A model generated the notes under the pieces. That model saw nothing but the letters and a program-made list of their open reading frames with translations. It searched no databases and was not told the DNA's origin. Positions 18,720-26,758 of a stretch of DNA of 64,000 nucleotides are shown here, piece by piece. The position numbers were made by a program, and so were the translations under genes. Numbering within the stretch: the stretch's first letter is position 1; every line of letters starts with the position of its first letter. Source of the DNA: Pedobacter sp. WC2423 (GTDB lineage Bacteria > Bacteroidota > Bacteroidia > Sphingobacteriales > Sphingobacteriaceae); NCBI RefSeq assembly GCF_040822065.1, contig NZ_CP162005.1, positions 434,001 to 498,000 of the forward strand, written 5' to 3'.

Positions 18720-19538
18720 ATGATGATGTATTCAAACCGAAACAGAAAAATTAAGCTGGCAGCAGGCTTACTGACTGGAATAGTTGTATTGAGTTTATTG
18801 ACCGCTTGTGAGAAAGCAATTGACCTGAATCTGGATAATGTGAAACCGGTTATTGTGATTGACGGTGGTGTAAATGACCTCAATGAAGTTCAGGTGGTCC
18901 GGATTTCCACCACCTATTCTTTTACAGAAGCGAATAAATTTAATGGATTCGCAGGTGCGAAAGTTGTGCTGACCGGAAGCGATGGTACAACCGTTAATTA
19001 TACGGAGAAAACAACTGGTATTTATAACAGTCCGAAATTTAAAGGAAAACCCGGAACTACTTATCAACTCACTGTCAATGCACAGGGAAAAACCTATACT
19101 GCCAGCTCAACGATGCCGCAAAAAGTAATTTTGAATCTGCTGACTTTTAAAGCGCTCACTGTGGCTGATAAAACCAGGAAATACGTTGCTGTTATTTATG
19201 ATGATCCGCCCGGTGTTGAGAATTGGTACCATGCTATTGTCCGGTTCAAAGGGAAAGTGAAATTCGATGTCGCCACTGACGATCGGTTTAATGATGGTAA
19301 TAAAGTCAATGACGTGATCTTTTATGATCTCAGTAAGGATATGATTCCTGGTGATACCGTTGCTGTGGAATTTCAATGCGTTGATAAAGCAGTTCACAGG
19401 TATTTTTTTAGTTTGGGGCAGAACTTATCCGAAATCCAGCCTGTTTCGCCTGCTAACCCACCATCGAATTTTGATCACAATGCGCTGGGTGTATTTAGTG
19501 CTTATACGACAAGTTCACGTAAGGCACTTTTCAGATAA
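18720..19538 (+). CDS. DUF4249 family lipoprotein
   Basis: A 272-residue lipoprotein: the N-terminus is hydrophobic and ends LLTACEK with the lipidated cysteine at residue 30. The mature part has the DUF4249 opening, IDLNLDNVKPVIVIDGGVND, then Ig-like beta strands (GAKVVLTGSDG, YQLTVNAQGKTYTASS). It starts one base after the TonB-receptor stop, so the two are co-translated. By position it may be the surface substrate-binding partner of that receptor, comparable in role to SusD; this is inference. Three ATG codons stand in a row at the start; the first was taken. Confidence 0.85.
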   Translation: MMMYSNRNRKIKLAAGLLTGIVVLSLLTACEKAIDLNLDNVKPVIVIDGGVNDLNEVQVVRISTTYSFTEANKFNGFAGAKVVLTGSDGTTVNYTEKTTGIYNSPKFKGKPGTTYQLTVNAQGKTYTASSTMPQKVILNLLTFKALTVADKTRKYVAVIYDDPPGVENWYHAIVRFKGKVKFDVATDDRFNDGNKVNDVIFYDLSKDMIPGDTVAVEFQCVDKAVHRYFFSLGQNLSEIQPVSPANPPSNFDHNALGVFSAYTTSSRKALFR

Positions 19539-19548
19539 GCATACCATT

Positions 19549-19583
19549 AAAAACAGGCTGCTTCAATCCGGCAGCCTGTTTTT
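19549..19583 (+). terminator. Terminator of the TonB/DUF4249 operon
   Basis: A 13-base-pair stem (19549-19561 with 19571-19583, core CAGGCTGC/GCAGCCTG) over a nine-base loop, ending in TTTTT. It begins 10 bases after the DUF4249 stop codon. Confidence 0.88.
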
Positions 19584-19651
19584 AGGAATAACTGATTTGA
19601 TATCGAAAAATAACTGAATGATATCAAAAGCTTTCGATTGCTGTAGAAAAC

Positions 19652-21046
19652 TTATTTATTGATACCAAAAGCTTCCCATCCCGAAATCGCTGCACGATTA
19701 CAGGTCATCGCCTGTGTACCGTTCTCGCTTGAAATGTATTTTCCATTATTTCCTCTGAAAGATACTGTTCCGTCCGCATTCGTTACCCAGTCAAACTTTT
19801 CCCAGTCACCAGCAGTGGTGCGGCTGCAAGTGATAGCCTGGGTTCCGTTTTCAGACGAAACATATTTGCCTTTGCTTCTTAACGAAATTTTACCACCTCC
19901 GGCATCCACTACTGTGAAAGTCTCTACAGGTGATGCTGCAGTGCGGTTACAAGTCATTGCTGTAGCGCCATCTTCGCCACTTACATAGCGGCCATTAATT
20001 CCTTTTAAGGTTACTGTACTTCCGATTGGAACAGATCCGCCCGGGTTGCCTGCTCTGGAAACTACGACCTGGTTAATTGCTGATAACAGTGAATTTGCAC
20101 CAGTCGCATCCTGCGATAATTCCCAGATCATCACACCGCCAGCCTGATCGAAAGCAAGATTGGTTTTGCTTTTAATCGTAGGGATGCCATTATATCCGAT
20201 TCCTGCATAAGAGTCTGAATTTGCACTTCCGCCTCTTGATAAGATAGTTTTATAATCCACATATTCATTTGCAGAACGGCCATAAAATGGAAGCCCTAAA
20301 TTAGCTTTGCTTGCAGGAAGTCCTCTGCCTATCCAGTAGTTTAACGACTGAACAGCAAGTGCAGAAGTAGAGTGGTTAGCTCCACCTTCATCATAAGCCA
20401 TAATATTTAAGAAATCTACCGCAGCAAATACTGCATTTTGAACACCGGGGCCATTGTAAGAAACTACGGCAGCAGTTAATAATTTTCCTTTGTTGTGCAT
20501 TGCAGTGCTTAACTGCTGCATTAAAGCGGTATAGTTATTGCCAGAATTTCCTGCATCAGGATATTCCCAATCAATATCAATACCGTCCAGGTTATACTGA
20601 TTCACTAAATTAACTACGTTGTTAGTGAACGTTGTACGACCAGCTGCGCTGGATGCGAAAGCTTCAAATGCGCTGTCATCTCCATTATTCCATCCGCCAA
20701 CAGATACTAATACTTTGACATTGTTCGTATGGGCGGCAGCGACCAGGCTTTGAAGTTTTGAAGGGTTTTCTAGAGGTTGGAAACCACCAGAAGCAGTAGG
20801 CAGAATAAAAGCATAATTGATATGTGTTAACTTACTGTACTGGATTTGATTAACTTCGCCGGCCCATGAAGGTACATAGCCAATTACTTTAAAGTTAGCC
20901 GCAGAAACGGCATTTACTGAAGTATTGTTTGCATTCATCTGGTTGTCAGGAATTGCAGAATCTGCCTCTTGCTTTTTACAGGACACCATGCATAATAGTA
21001 ATAGTGCCGGCATTAACACTGATCTTAAATGTTTTTTTGTTTTCAT
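19652..21046 (-). CDS. GH18 chitinase lipoprotein with C-terminal beta-trefoil
   Basis: A 464-residue surface lipoprotein (LLLLCMVSCKK, cysteine 23). Residues about 52-335 form a GH18 TIM barrel that starts FKVIGYVPSWAG and contains LVSVGGW and the catalytic DGIDIDWE motif at 154-161, with Glu161 as proton donor and Asp159 as the assisting acid. Residues about 345-464 hold three related 40-residue units (GINGRYVSGEDG, SKGKYVSSENG, NNGKYISSENG), the pattern of a fascin-like beta-trefoil, probably for carbohydrate binding. It would cleave chitin or related beta-1,4-GlcNAc glycans at the cell surface. It is a monocistronic minus-strand gene. Confidence 0.9.
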   Translation of the reverse strand: MKTKKHLRSVLMPALLLLCMVSCKKQEADSAIPDNQMNANNTSVNAVSAANFKVIGYVPSWAGEVNQIQYSKLTHINYAFILPTASGGFQPLENPSKLQSLVAAAHTNNVKVLVSVGGWNNGDDSAFEAFASSAAGRTTFTNNVVNLVNQYNLDGIDIDWEYPDAGNSGNNYTALMQQLSTAMHNKGKLLTAAVVSYNGPGVQNAVFAAVDFLNIMAYDEGGANHSTSALAVQSLNYWIGRGLPASKANLGLPFYGRSANEYVDYKTILSRGGSANSDSYAGIGYNGIPTIKSKTNLAFDQAGGVMIWELSQDATGANSLLSAINQVVVSRAGNPGGSVPIGSTVTLKGINGRYVSGEDGATAMTCNRTAASPVETFTVVDAGGGKISLRSKGKYVSSENGTQAITCSRTTAGDWEKFDWVTNADGTVSFRGNNGKYISSENGTQAMTCNRAAISGWEAFGINK

Positions 21047-21355
21047 GATAGTTGGTTTAGGTTATAGATTGAACATAAAACTAACATCATAAATTGTATA
21101 AAACAAAATATTTTATAATTAAAATTAAACAATTAATATATTAAGATAATTACTGATACGCTTGAAATACAGTTAGTTCTAGCTTATATGGACATTTATA
21201 TAGTTAAAGCACATCTTTTTATTTAAGCTGATGGAAAATGATGATGCACAATAAAACCAATGAAATATTAAGCTAATCAATAAGAAGAATTTCAGGTATA
21301 GCTAATAAATAAGAAGAATTGCAGCTATAGCTGATAAAAGCTCTACTTTTATACC
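21047..21355. other. Divergent spacer between GH18 gene and lipoprotein gene
   Basis: AT-rich spacer that must carry the promoters of both flanking genes. Apart from the 29-base tandem repeat listed separately, no open frame, hairpin or clear -33/-7 pair was found. Confidence 0.5.
21271..21340 (+). repeat. 29-base tandem direct repeat, about 2.4 copies
   Basis: Units start at 21271, 21300 and 21329 (the last one partial). Each begins AGCTAAT or AGCTGAT and the two full units share the core AATAAGAAGAATT and a closing TAT, with three mismatches between them. The array ends about 15 bases before the ATG at 21356, so it overlaps the expected promoter. Confidence 0.75.
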
Positions 21356-21883
21356 ATGAAAACGATTATTCCATTATTATCTGCCGCAGTGATGATACTT
21401 TCATCCTGCAGCAATCAAACATCAACCTCTTCAGCCAGGAAGATCAAAGAAGATGCTGCGACCAACAAGGCGTGGAAAAGACCAGTTGGTCAAAAGATTT
21501 ATGCCGCAATGCAAATTGAAAACAGCATTAAAATTGGTGATTCTGTGAAGCTGAAATTTACTGTTTATAACCCAACAGACAGTGTACAGCAGTTTTGTAA
21601 ATGGCATACCCCATTTGAGCCTTTAATCAGCAAGTATCTTGATGTTAAAGAAGTCAATGGCGAAGAAGTAAATTACCAGGGCGCAATGGCTAAAAGAATG
21701 ATGCCGCCACCAGCCAGCAGTTATCAGAAAGTAAATCCTGGAGACAGTCTTTCTATTGCAATTGACCTGCTGAAAGGCTATGCTGTCAAAAAACCAGGAA
21801 AGTATGTGATTACCTATAACGGAGAAGGAATGAGCGGCCTTTCGGTTAAAGACAGTGTGGTTTTTAATTACGTTAAACCCTAG
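21356..21883 (+). CDS. Lipoprotein with Ig-like/BsuPI-like domain, function unknown
   Basis: A 175-residue putative lipoprotein: the leader MKTIIPLLSAAVMILSSC puts the lipidated cysteine at residue 18. The mature part is a beta-rich domain (IKIGDSVKLKFTVYNPTDSVQ, then VNPGDSLSIAIDLLKGYAVKKPGKYVITYNG) that resembles Ig-like domains of the BsuPI/protease-inhibitor type. No catalytic motif is visible. It is monocistronic, downstream of a 29-base tandem repeat. I do not recognise a specific function. Confidence 0.7.
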   Translation: MKTIIPLLSAAVMILSSCSNQTSTSSARKIKEDAATNKAWKRPVGQKIYAAMQIENSIKIGDSVKLKFTVYNPTDSVQQFCKWHTPFEPLISKYLDVKEVNGEEVNYQGAMAKRMMPPPASSYQKVNPGDSLSIAIDLLKGYAVKKPGKYVITYNGEGMSGLSVKDSVVFNYVKP

Positions 21884-22076
21884 CATTTTTGTATTTTTGG
21901 ACTACTACCATAGTCCATCAATTCAATTGTGCAATCTTCCTGCTTAGCGCAGTAAAATCTCTGTAAAGCCGGCAGCACAATCTTCGTAAAGAATGTATGA
22001 TAATCGGGAAAAAGGTTTATTTGAAATTAAATAAATCCTATCTTATCCTGTCAAATCAATAAACCATTTTAATACG

Positions 22077-23060
22077 ATGAACAGGTATCATAAATTTCTT
22101 ATTTTAAGCTTAGGCAGTCTGCTTACATTCGCAGCAGCGGATACTACTTTGTATGCAGCAGACTATTCTCCGGCAGCTCACCTTCTAAATGCAGCGACAG
22201 CAAAAGCCCTGATAGGGCGTTGGGATATCACCATGGATGAAAATGGCAAAGCTGTTCCATCCTGGTTAGAGGTTAAGCTTTCAGGTAACAGTACCCTCAC
22301 CGGTTATTTCGTTGGTGTATCAGGAAGTGCCCGTCCAATTGCTAAAATATCTTTTAAGGATGGCAAATTCAGCTTTACTATTCCGCCGCAATGGGAAAAA
22401 GGAGACCAGGATTTTGTGATAGAAGGTGAATTAACAGGAGATAAAATTCAGGGGACTTTAGTGACCAGTGAAGGAAAAAAATACAATTGGAAAGGCGTAA
22501 AAGCCCCTTATTTATACAGAACCACCCCGGTAGTCTGGGCTAAACCAATCGCTTTATTTAATGGAAAAGATCTGACCGGCTGGAAAGCTTTGGGAGAAAA
22601 CCAGTGGATTGTTAAAAACGGTATTTTGACCAGTCCGCATTCCGGTGCTAATTTAATATCAGATCAGAAATTTACAGACTTCAAATTACACGTAGAATTT
22701 AAATATCAAAAAGGCAGTAACAGCGGGGTCTATTTAAGAGGCCGTTACGAAGTTCAAATTGAAGATAGTCCTAAAGACGCACATCCTTCAAGTGTGCTGT
22801 TTAGTGGGGTTTATGGCTTCCTGCCACCCAATCAGATTGCTGCGCTTGGCCCTGATCAATGGCAAACTTATGATATCACCCTGATTGGGCGTATGGTTAC
22901 TGTAGTGGCAAACGGAAAAACAGTGATCAGTAACCAGGAAATCCCCGGAATTACAGGCGGTGCGCTGGATAGTAAAGAAGGCGAAGCAGGGCCGGTTTAT
23001 TTTCAGGGAGATCACGGGCCGATTGAATTCAGAAAAATTATAATTACCCCGATCAGATAA
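22077..23060 (+). CDS. DUF1080 protein (3-keto-disaccharide hydrolase-like), secreted
   Basis: A 327-residue exported protein with a signal peptide (residues 1-27). Residues about 155-326 form the DUF1080/3-keto-disaccharide hydrolase domain: IALFNGKDLTGWKA, VKNGILTSP, FKLHVEFKYQKGSNSGVYLRGRYEVQIEDS and a closing GPVYFQGDHGPIEFRKI are typical. The N-terminal third (about 40-150) is a small beta domain (LIGRWDITMDENGK) of the kind often joined to this family. Family members act on oxidised sugars or bind glycans with a jelly-roll fold. No partner dehydrogenase is nearby. Confidence 0.85.
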   Translation: MNRYHKFLILSLGSLLTFAAADTTLYAADYSPAAHLLNAATAKALIGRWDITMDENGKAVPSWLEVKLSGNSTLTGYFVGVSGSARPIAKISFKDGKFSFTIPPQWEKGDQDFVIEGELTGDKIQGTLVTSEGKKYNWKGVKAPYLYRTTPVVWAKPIALFNGKDLTGWKALGENQWIVKNGILTSPHSGANLISDQKFTDFKLHVEFKYQKGSNSGVYLRGRYEVQIEDSPKDAHPSSVLFSGVYGFLPPNQIAALGPDQWQTYDITLIGRMVTVVANGKTVISNQEIPGITGGALDSKEGEAGPVYFQGDHGPIEFRKIIITPIR

Positions 23061-23134
23061 CAGATTTGGTCAGGTCAGGAAATAGATAGAAATTAGTAAA
23101 GAGGTTGTCCGGTAAAAACATTTAATTGTTGTTT

Positions 23135-23548
23135 ATGAAAAAAGTAACAGGTTTGGGCGGTGTGTTTTTTAAATGCGATAATCCGCAAAGTATGAATGAA
23201 TGGTATGCCAAAAACCTTGGATTGGCTACCAGTGAATACGGAACAAATTTTGAATGGCGGGAGGCAGATCAGCCGTCAAAAAAAGGATCTACCATGTGGA
23301 GTACATTTCCGAAGGATACTCCATATTTTAATCCGTCAGCCAAGCCCTTTATGATTAATTACCGGGTCGAAAATATTGTTGCACTGGTTGATGAACTAAA
23401 AAAGGAGAATGTGACCATTGTTGATGAGATTGCGGAATATGACTATGGCAAATTTGTCCATGTGCTCGATCCGGAAGGAAATATTATTGAGCTTTGGGAA
23501 CCAAAAGAAGAAAATGACCAGGATCACTCTGCTATCGAATTGCCATAA
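23135..23548 (+). CDS. VOC-family (glyoxalase/bleomycin resistance-like) protein
   Basis: A 137-residue vicinal-oxygen-chelate protein. Two beta-alpha-beta-beta-beta modules are visible: GLGGVFFKCDNPQSMNEWYAKNLG at the start and FVHVLDPEGNIIELWEP at the end, where the glutamate is the usual metal ligand. The ATG at 23135 is chosen over an in-frame TTG at 23126. Small proteins of this type include glyoxalases and dioxygenases, but nothing here fixes the substrate. It converges on the AHSA1 gene, 8 bases away. Confidence 0.82.
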   Translation: MKKVTGLGGVFFKCDNPQSMNEWYAKNLGLATSEYGTNFEWREADQPSKKGSTMWSTFPKDTPYFNPSAKPFMINYRVENIVALVDELKKENVTIVDEIAEYDYGKFVHVLDPEGNIIELWEPKEENDQDHSAIELP

Positions 23549-23556
23549 GTAGCGTA

Positions 23557-23985
23557 TTAAAGATTATGCTCTGTGTAAGTTTTAAAGTTATCCAGAATAG
23601 CCTGCCAGCCATCTCGCTGCATATCAACCGGATGCGTGCTTTCCGGGTCAAAGGTTTCGGTAACTTTAGTTTGATCCCCGTCACTATTAAAAGAGATTTT
23701 TACTTTTCTTCCATCTGCTATGGTATATTCGATAAGCTCATGCTCTCTTACATCGGTATATACGCCCTCAAAATCAAAACTTACGCTGCCATCTTTAGCA
23801 GCCATAGTAGTTTTGAATTTTCCATCTTTACGCAGGTCATTGTCTGCATACGGGGAATGCCAGTCGGGCGAGGCATTATTCCATCGGGTAATATGTGCAG
23901 GTTGGCTCCATGATTCCCATACTTTAGCTACGGGCAAATTAATTGTGGTTTCTACGGTGACAGGGGGGTGATTTGCAGTTTCCAT
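23557..23985 (-). CDS. SRPBCC/AHSA1-family protein
   Basis: A 142-residue START/Bet v1-like protein of the AHSA1 family. The N-terminal strand VETTINLPVAKVWESWSQPAHITRWN and the C-terminal helix MQRDGWQAILDNFKTYTE are characteristic. These form a hydrophobic ligand-binding cavity; functions are mostly unknown. It shares strand with the membrane protein upstream (23 bases between them) and may be co-transcribed with it. Confidence 0.85.
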   Translation of the reverse strand: METANHPPVTVETTINLPVAKVWESWSQPAHITRWNNASPDWHSPYADNDLRKDGKFKTTMAAKDGSVSFDFEGVYTDVREHELIEYTIADGRKVKISFNSDGDQTKVTETFDPESTHPVDMQRDGWQAILDNFKTYTEHNL

Positions 23986-24008
23986 AATCAGCTATTAATT
24001 TATAAATT

Positions 24009-24761
24009 TTAGTTGGTAATTATTTTATTCTTCGCGGTTTGCTCGTAATAATAAATTGAAGTTGCGATAATCGCTGAAATTGTGCAGCCAACAATCAGAA
24101 ATCCCATTTGATTGAACAAAAACTTCTGATTAAACAGCATGGAGATCGTTGCTCCATTGTTCATATTAATGTATTCTATATAAAAGAATAGCATACCCAG
24201 CGTTACGACCAGAAAAAACACAGGCCAGTTGAATAATACGGCGGTCTTAAAGATTTCACTTTTCACTAAGGGTGGTTTTATTCTGTATAAAGCCCAGATA
24301 CAACAGGAGGTTACAATACACCAGAAGATTACACTTTGAACCGTATAGAGTGTTTTGATTGCTCCTGTCTGATAACTGATCAATTGAGCATTGATCAGAT
24401 AGTTGATAGCTCCTTTACAAATTGTGGAAAAGCCTGAAAGGATGACCACTGTTCTAAAGATTAAAACGAGCTTAAGCTTATTTCCCAGTGCTGATTTTGA
24501 CCGGTAATGCAGCAGTAAGAAGAATGTCAGCAGCAGGGTTAAAAGATAAGCGTCAAACCAGCCGAACTCTCTGGCCACACCAAAATGGATTAAAGCGAGG
24601 TAAAGTATAAGGGATAATCCTCCGCAAATCCAGGCAATAATTTCTGGTACAGTCTTTTTGGAATAGAAAATAACAATAGAGAGGATTAAGCCTGAAAGCA
24701 ATACTGCGGCTGCACCTGCTCCTAATAACATAATTATAAAATAGTCTCCTGATAGATACAT
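24009..24761 (-). CDS. Multi-pass membrane protein of unknown function
   Basis: A 250-residue protein with about seven hydrophobic segments spread over its whole length, the first at residues 9-31 and the last at about 220-240, short loops and a basic C-terminus. I do not recognise a family; there is no transporter or enzyme motif. It is the first gene on the minus strand left of the dnaA spacer and is followed 23 bases on by the AHSA1 gene. Confidence 0.65.
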   Translation of the reverse strand: MYLSGDYFIIMLLGAGAAAVLLSGLILSIVIFYSKKTVPEIIAWICGGLSLILYLALIHFGVAREFGWFDAYLLTLLLTFFLLLHYRSKSALGNKLKLVLIFRTVVILSGFSTICKGAINYLINAQLISYQTGAIKTLYTVQSVIFWCIVTSCCIWALYRIKPPLVKSEIFKTAVLFNWPVFFLVVTLGMLFFYIEYINMNNGATISMLFNQKFLFNQMGFLIVGCTISAIIATSIYYYEQTAKNKIITN

Positions 24762-24898
24762 TTGCGTGATTAATTAACAAGCCCTAATTTATTAATTAAA
24801 TCCGGTATAATCGTGGTAACGGCACATAACATTGACCACAAGAAAAACAGGCGCTGCTTTACTTTCATTTTACACCTTTTTTAATGCGTATTCAATAA

Positions 24899-24907
24899 TG
24901 TGTATAA
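24899..24907 (-). promoter_or_regulatory. DnaA box
   Basis: TGTGTATAA on the plus strand reads TTATACACA on the minus strand, fitting TTATNCACA. Confidence 0.6.
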
Positions 24908-25094
24908 CCTCAATTCTTCATCCCGGAAATTATGTCCTTTTTTAGTTTATGCTTAAAAAAGCAAAGCAGAAAAATCAAAAAACCGGATTTTTAAATTGCT
25001 TAACAAGCCCTGTCTTCCTCCTGAATTTTGCCCTAACTGGTTGATAGTTATTAGTCTTTTGCCAGCTATGTCCAGTGGTTCATAACCTGGTAAA

Positions 25095-25121
25095 GTTGTT
25101 AACAGGTCTTTAGTTAACAAC
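25095..25121. repeat. 9-9-9 inverted repeat upstream of dnaA
   Basis: GTTGTTAAC (25095-25103) and GTTAACAAC (25113-25121) are exact inverted copies around a nine-base spacer. This suits a dimeric DNA-binding protein. It lies 19 bases before the exact DnaA box. Confidence 0.7.
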
Positions 25122-25140
25122 ATCTGTTGGTAACCCATAC

Positions 25141-25149
25141 TTATCCACA
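25141..25149 (+). promoter_or_regulatory. DnaA box, exact consensus
   Basis: TTATCCACA, identical to the strong DnaA box consensus, 160 bases upstream of the dnaA start. It may serve autoregulation of dnaA, origin function, or both. Confidence 0.75.
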
Positions 25150-25218
25150 TTATGGTCAAAAAAAAGAGCTAAATAATTGCTTTTTAGTGGCTTACTGCTG
25201 AGTATAAGTTTATGTTTT

Positions 25219-25244
25219 TTTGTTGGTAATTTTCTGGATCTTCG
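25219..25244 (+). promoter_or_regulatory. Weak candidate promoter of dnaA
   Basis: TTTG at 25219-25222 and GATCTTCG at 25237-25244 loosely resemble the TTTG/TAnnTTTG pair, but the spacing (14) is short and the -7 box has two mismatches. A start just after it would give a leader near 60 bases. Confidence 0.3.
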
Positions 25245-25308
25245 CAATCCCAAAAAGGAAGGAAGCTTTTTTCAGGGTCAGTAACATTACCAATAACAAT
25301 AAAAAACT

Positions 25309-26739
25309 ATGCAGAATACTTGTACAACAGTGTGGAATAACTCGCTTCAAACCATTAAAGCTAACATCCCGAATCAAAGTTATAAAACTTGGTTTGAGCC
25401 GATCTCAGCCTTAAAATTAGAAGGTAACGTTTTAACTGTGCAAGTACCAAGTTTGTTCTTCTATGAGTGGTTAGAAGAGCATTACGTTGGCCTTTTGCGC
25501 AAAACAGTAAAGCAGGAACTAGGAGATGAAGGCCGTTTGGAATACAACATTGTTGTAGACAATAAGCCATCAAAAAGCAATACACCATACATTGCTGCAA
25601 GCTCACCGGCAAACACCAATACTATTGCTTCGAAAGCACTGCCAACACCAGCGCCAATCAGTAAAGACCTGAGAAATCCTTTTGTGATCCCGGGTTTGAA
25701 AAAACTAAACGTTGATCCTCAGCTAAACTCTAATTACACTTTAGAGAATTACATTGAGGGAGACTGTAACCGTCTGGCACGCTCTGCGGGCTTCGCTGTG
25801 GCTGCTAAACCTGGCGCAACATCATTCAATCCATTAATGATTTATGGTGCAGTAGGATTAGGTAAAACGCATTTGGCACAGGCCATCGGAAATGAGATCA
25901 AACGTACTTACCCAGACAAATTAGTAATTTTTGTATCCTGCGAAAAATTCTGTCAGCAATTCGTTGAATCTCTGAAAAATAACACGATCAATGACTTCGT
26001 GAACTTTTACCAGGCAATGGATGTAATTATCATGGATGATATTCACAACTTCGCCGGAAAAGAAAAAACACAAGATATCTTCTTCCATATTTTTAATCAT
26101 TTACATCAATCTGGTAAACAAATCATTATTACTTCAGATAAAGCACCAAAAGACTTATCTGGCTTAGAAGAACGTTTGCTGAGTCGTTTCAAATGGGGTT
26201 TATCAGCAGATTTGCAAATTCCTGATTTAGAAACAAGGATTGCTATTCTGAGAAAGAAAATGGCTAGTGATGGTATTGACCTGCCAGCAGAGGTAGTGGA
26301 GTACGTTGCCCATAACATTGATAACAATGTCCGTGAACTGGAAGGTGCTATGGTTTCTTTACTTGCGCAGGCAACTTTAAATAAAAAAGAGATCGACCTG
26401 GCACTTGCCAAATCGATGTTGAAGAATTTCATTAAGAATACATCCAAAGAAATTTCAATGGAATATATCCAGAAATTAGTTTGTGAATATTTTGAAGTTG
26501 CTGTTGACCTTGTTAAATCACCAACCCGTAAACGTGAGGTGGTACAAGCCAGACAAATCTCTATGTACCTGTCTAAAAGCCTGACTAAATCTTCTTTGAA
26601 AAGTATTGGCGCATTTTACGGAGGCAGAGATCACTCTACTGTGATTTATGCCTGCCAGACTGTAGAAGATCTGATTGACAGTGATAAGAAATTCAAAGGA
26701 TATGTAACCGATATCCAGAAGAAATTAAAGATGAGTTAA
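25309..26739 (+). CDS. dnaA: Chromosomal replication initiator protein DnaA
   Basis: A 476-residue DnaA. Domain I (about 1-85) starts with the helix around TVWNNSLQTIKANIPNQSYKTW; domain II is a short Ser/Pro/Ala linker (about 87-130); domain III is the AAA+ ATPase with Walker A GAVGLGKTH at about 180-188, Walker B VIIMDDIHNF and sensor ITSDKAPKDL; domain IV ends with the DNA-binding signature GGRDHSTVIYACQTVEDL. It binds DnaA boxes, opens the origin and loads helicase. A small membrane-anchored protein gene follows 19 bases on and is probably co-transcribed. The upstream spacer has DnaA boxes, pointing to autoregulation. Confidence 0.98.
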   Translation: MQNTCTTVWNNSLQTIKANIPNQSYKTWFEPISALKLEGNVLTVQVPSLFFYEWLEEHYVGLLRKTVKQELGDEGRLEYNIVVDNKPSKSNTPYIAASSPANTNTIASKALPTPAPISKDLRNPFVIPGLKKLNVDPQLNSNYTLENYIEGDCNRLARSAGFAVAAKPGATSFNPLMIYGAVGLGKTHLAQAIGNEIKRTYPDKLVIFVSCEKFCQQFVESLKNNTINDFVNFYQAMDVIIMDDIHNFAGKEKTQDIFFHIFNHLHQSGKQIIITSDKAPKDLSGLEERLLSRFKWGLSADLQIPDLETRIAILRKKMASDGIDLPAEVVEYVAHNIDNNVRELEGAMVSLLAQATLNKKEIDLALAKSMLKNFIKNTSKEISMEYIQKLVCEYFEVAVDLVKSPTRKREVVQARQISMYLSKSLTKSSLKSIGAFYGGRDHSTVIYACQTVEDLIDSDKKFKGYVTDIQKKLKMS

Positions 26740-26758
26740 CCCGAACCCATAAAAAATT

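Larger units (their letters stand above)
24762..25308. other. Candidate replication origin region upstream of dnaA
   Basis: A 547-base gene-free spacer between divergent genes, next to dnaA. It has one exact DnaA box (25141-25149), a second inverted box fitting TTATNCACA (24899-24907), a 9-9-9 inverted repeat (25095-25121), a direct repeat of TTAACAAGCCCT (24774-24785 and 25000-25011), and an AT-rich tract (24945-25000) with a 7-base-pair inverted repeat that could be an unwinding element. The density of boxes is low compared with classic origins, and in some Bacteroidota the origin is not beside dnaA, so the call is tentative. Confidence 0.5.

Noticed and set aside
21896..21918. Hairpin GGACTA/TAGTCC after the lipoprotein gene as terminator
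   Set aside because: Six to seven base pairs and no T-run; too weak.
24834..24840. Further DnaA-like boxes such as TTGACCACA and TTTTACACC in the dnaA spacer
   Set aside because: Two mismatches each from TTATNCACA; too common in AT-rich DNA.
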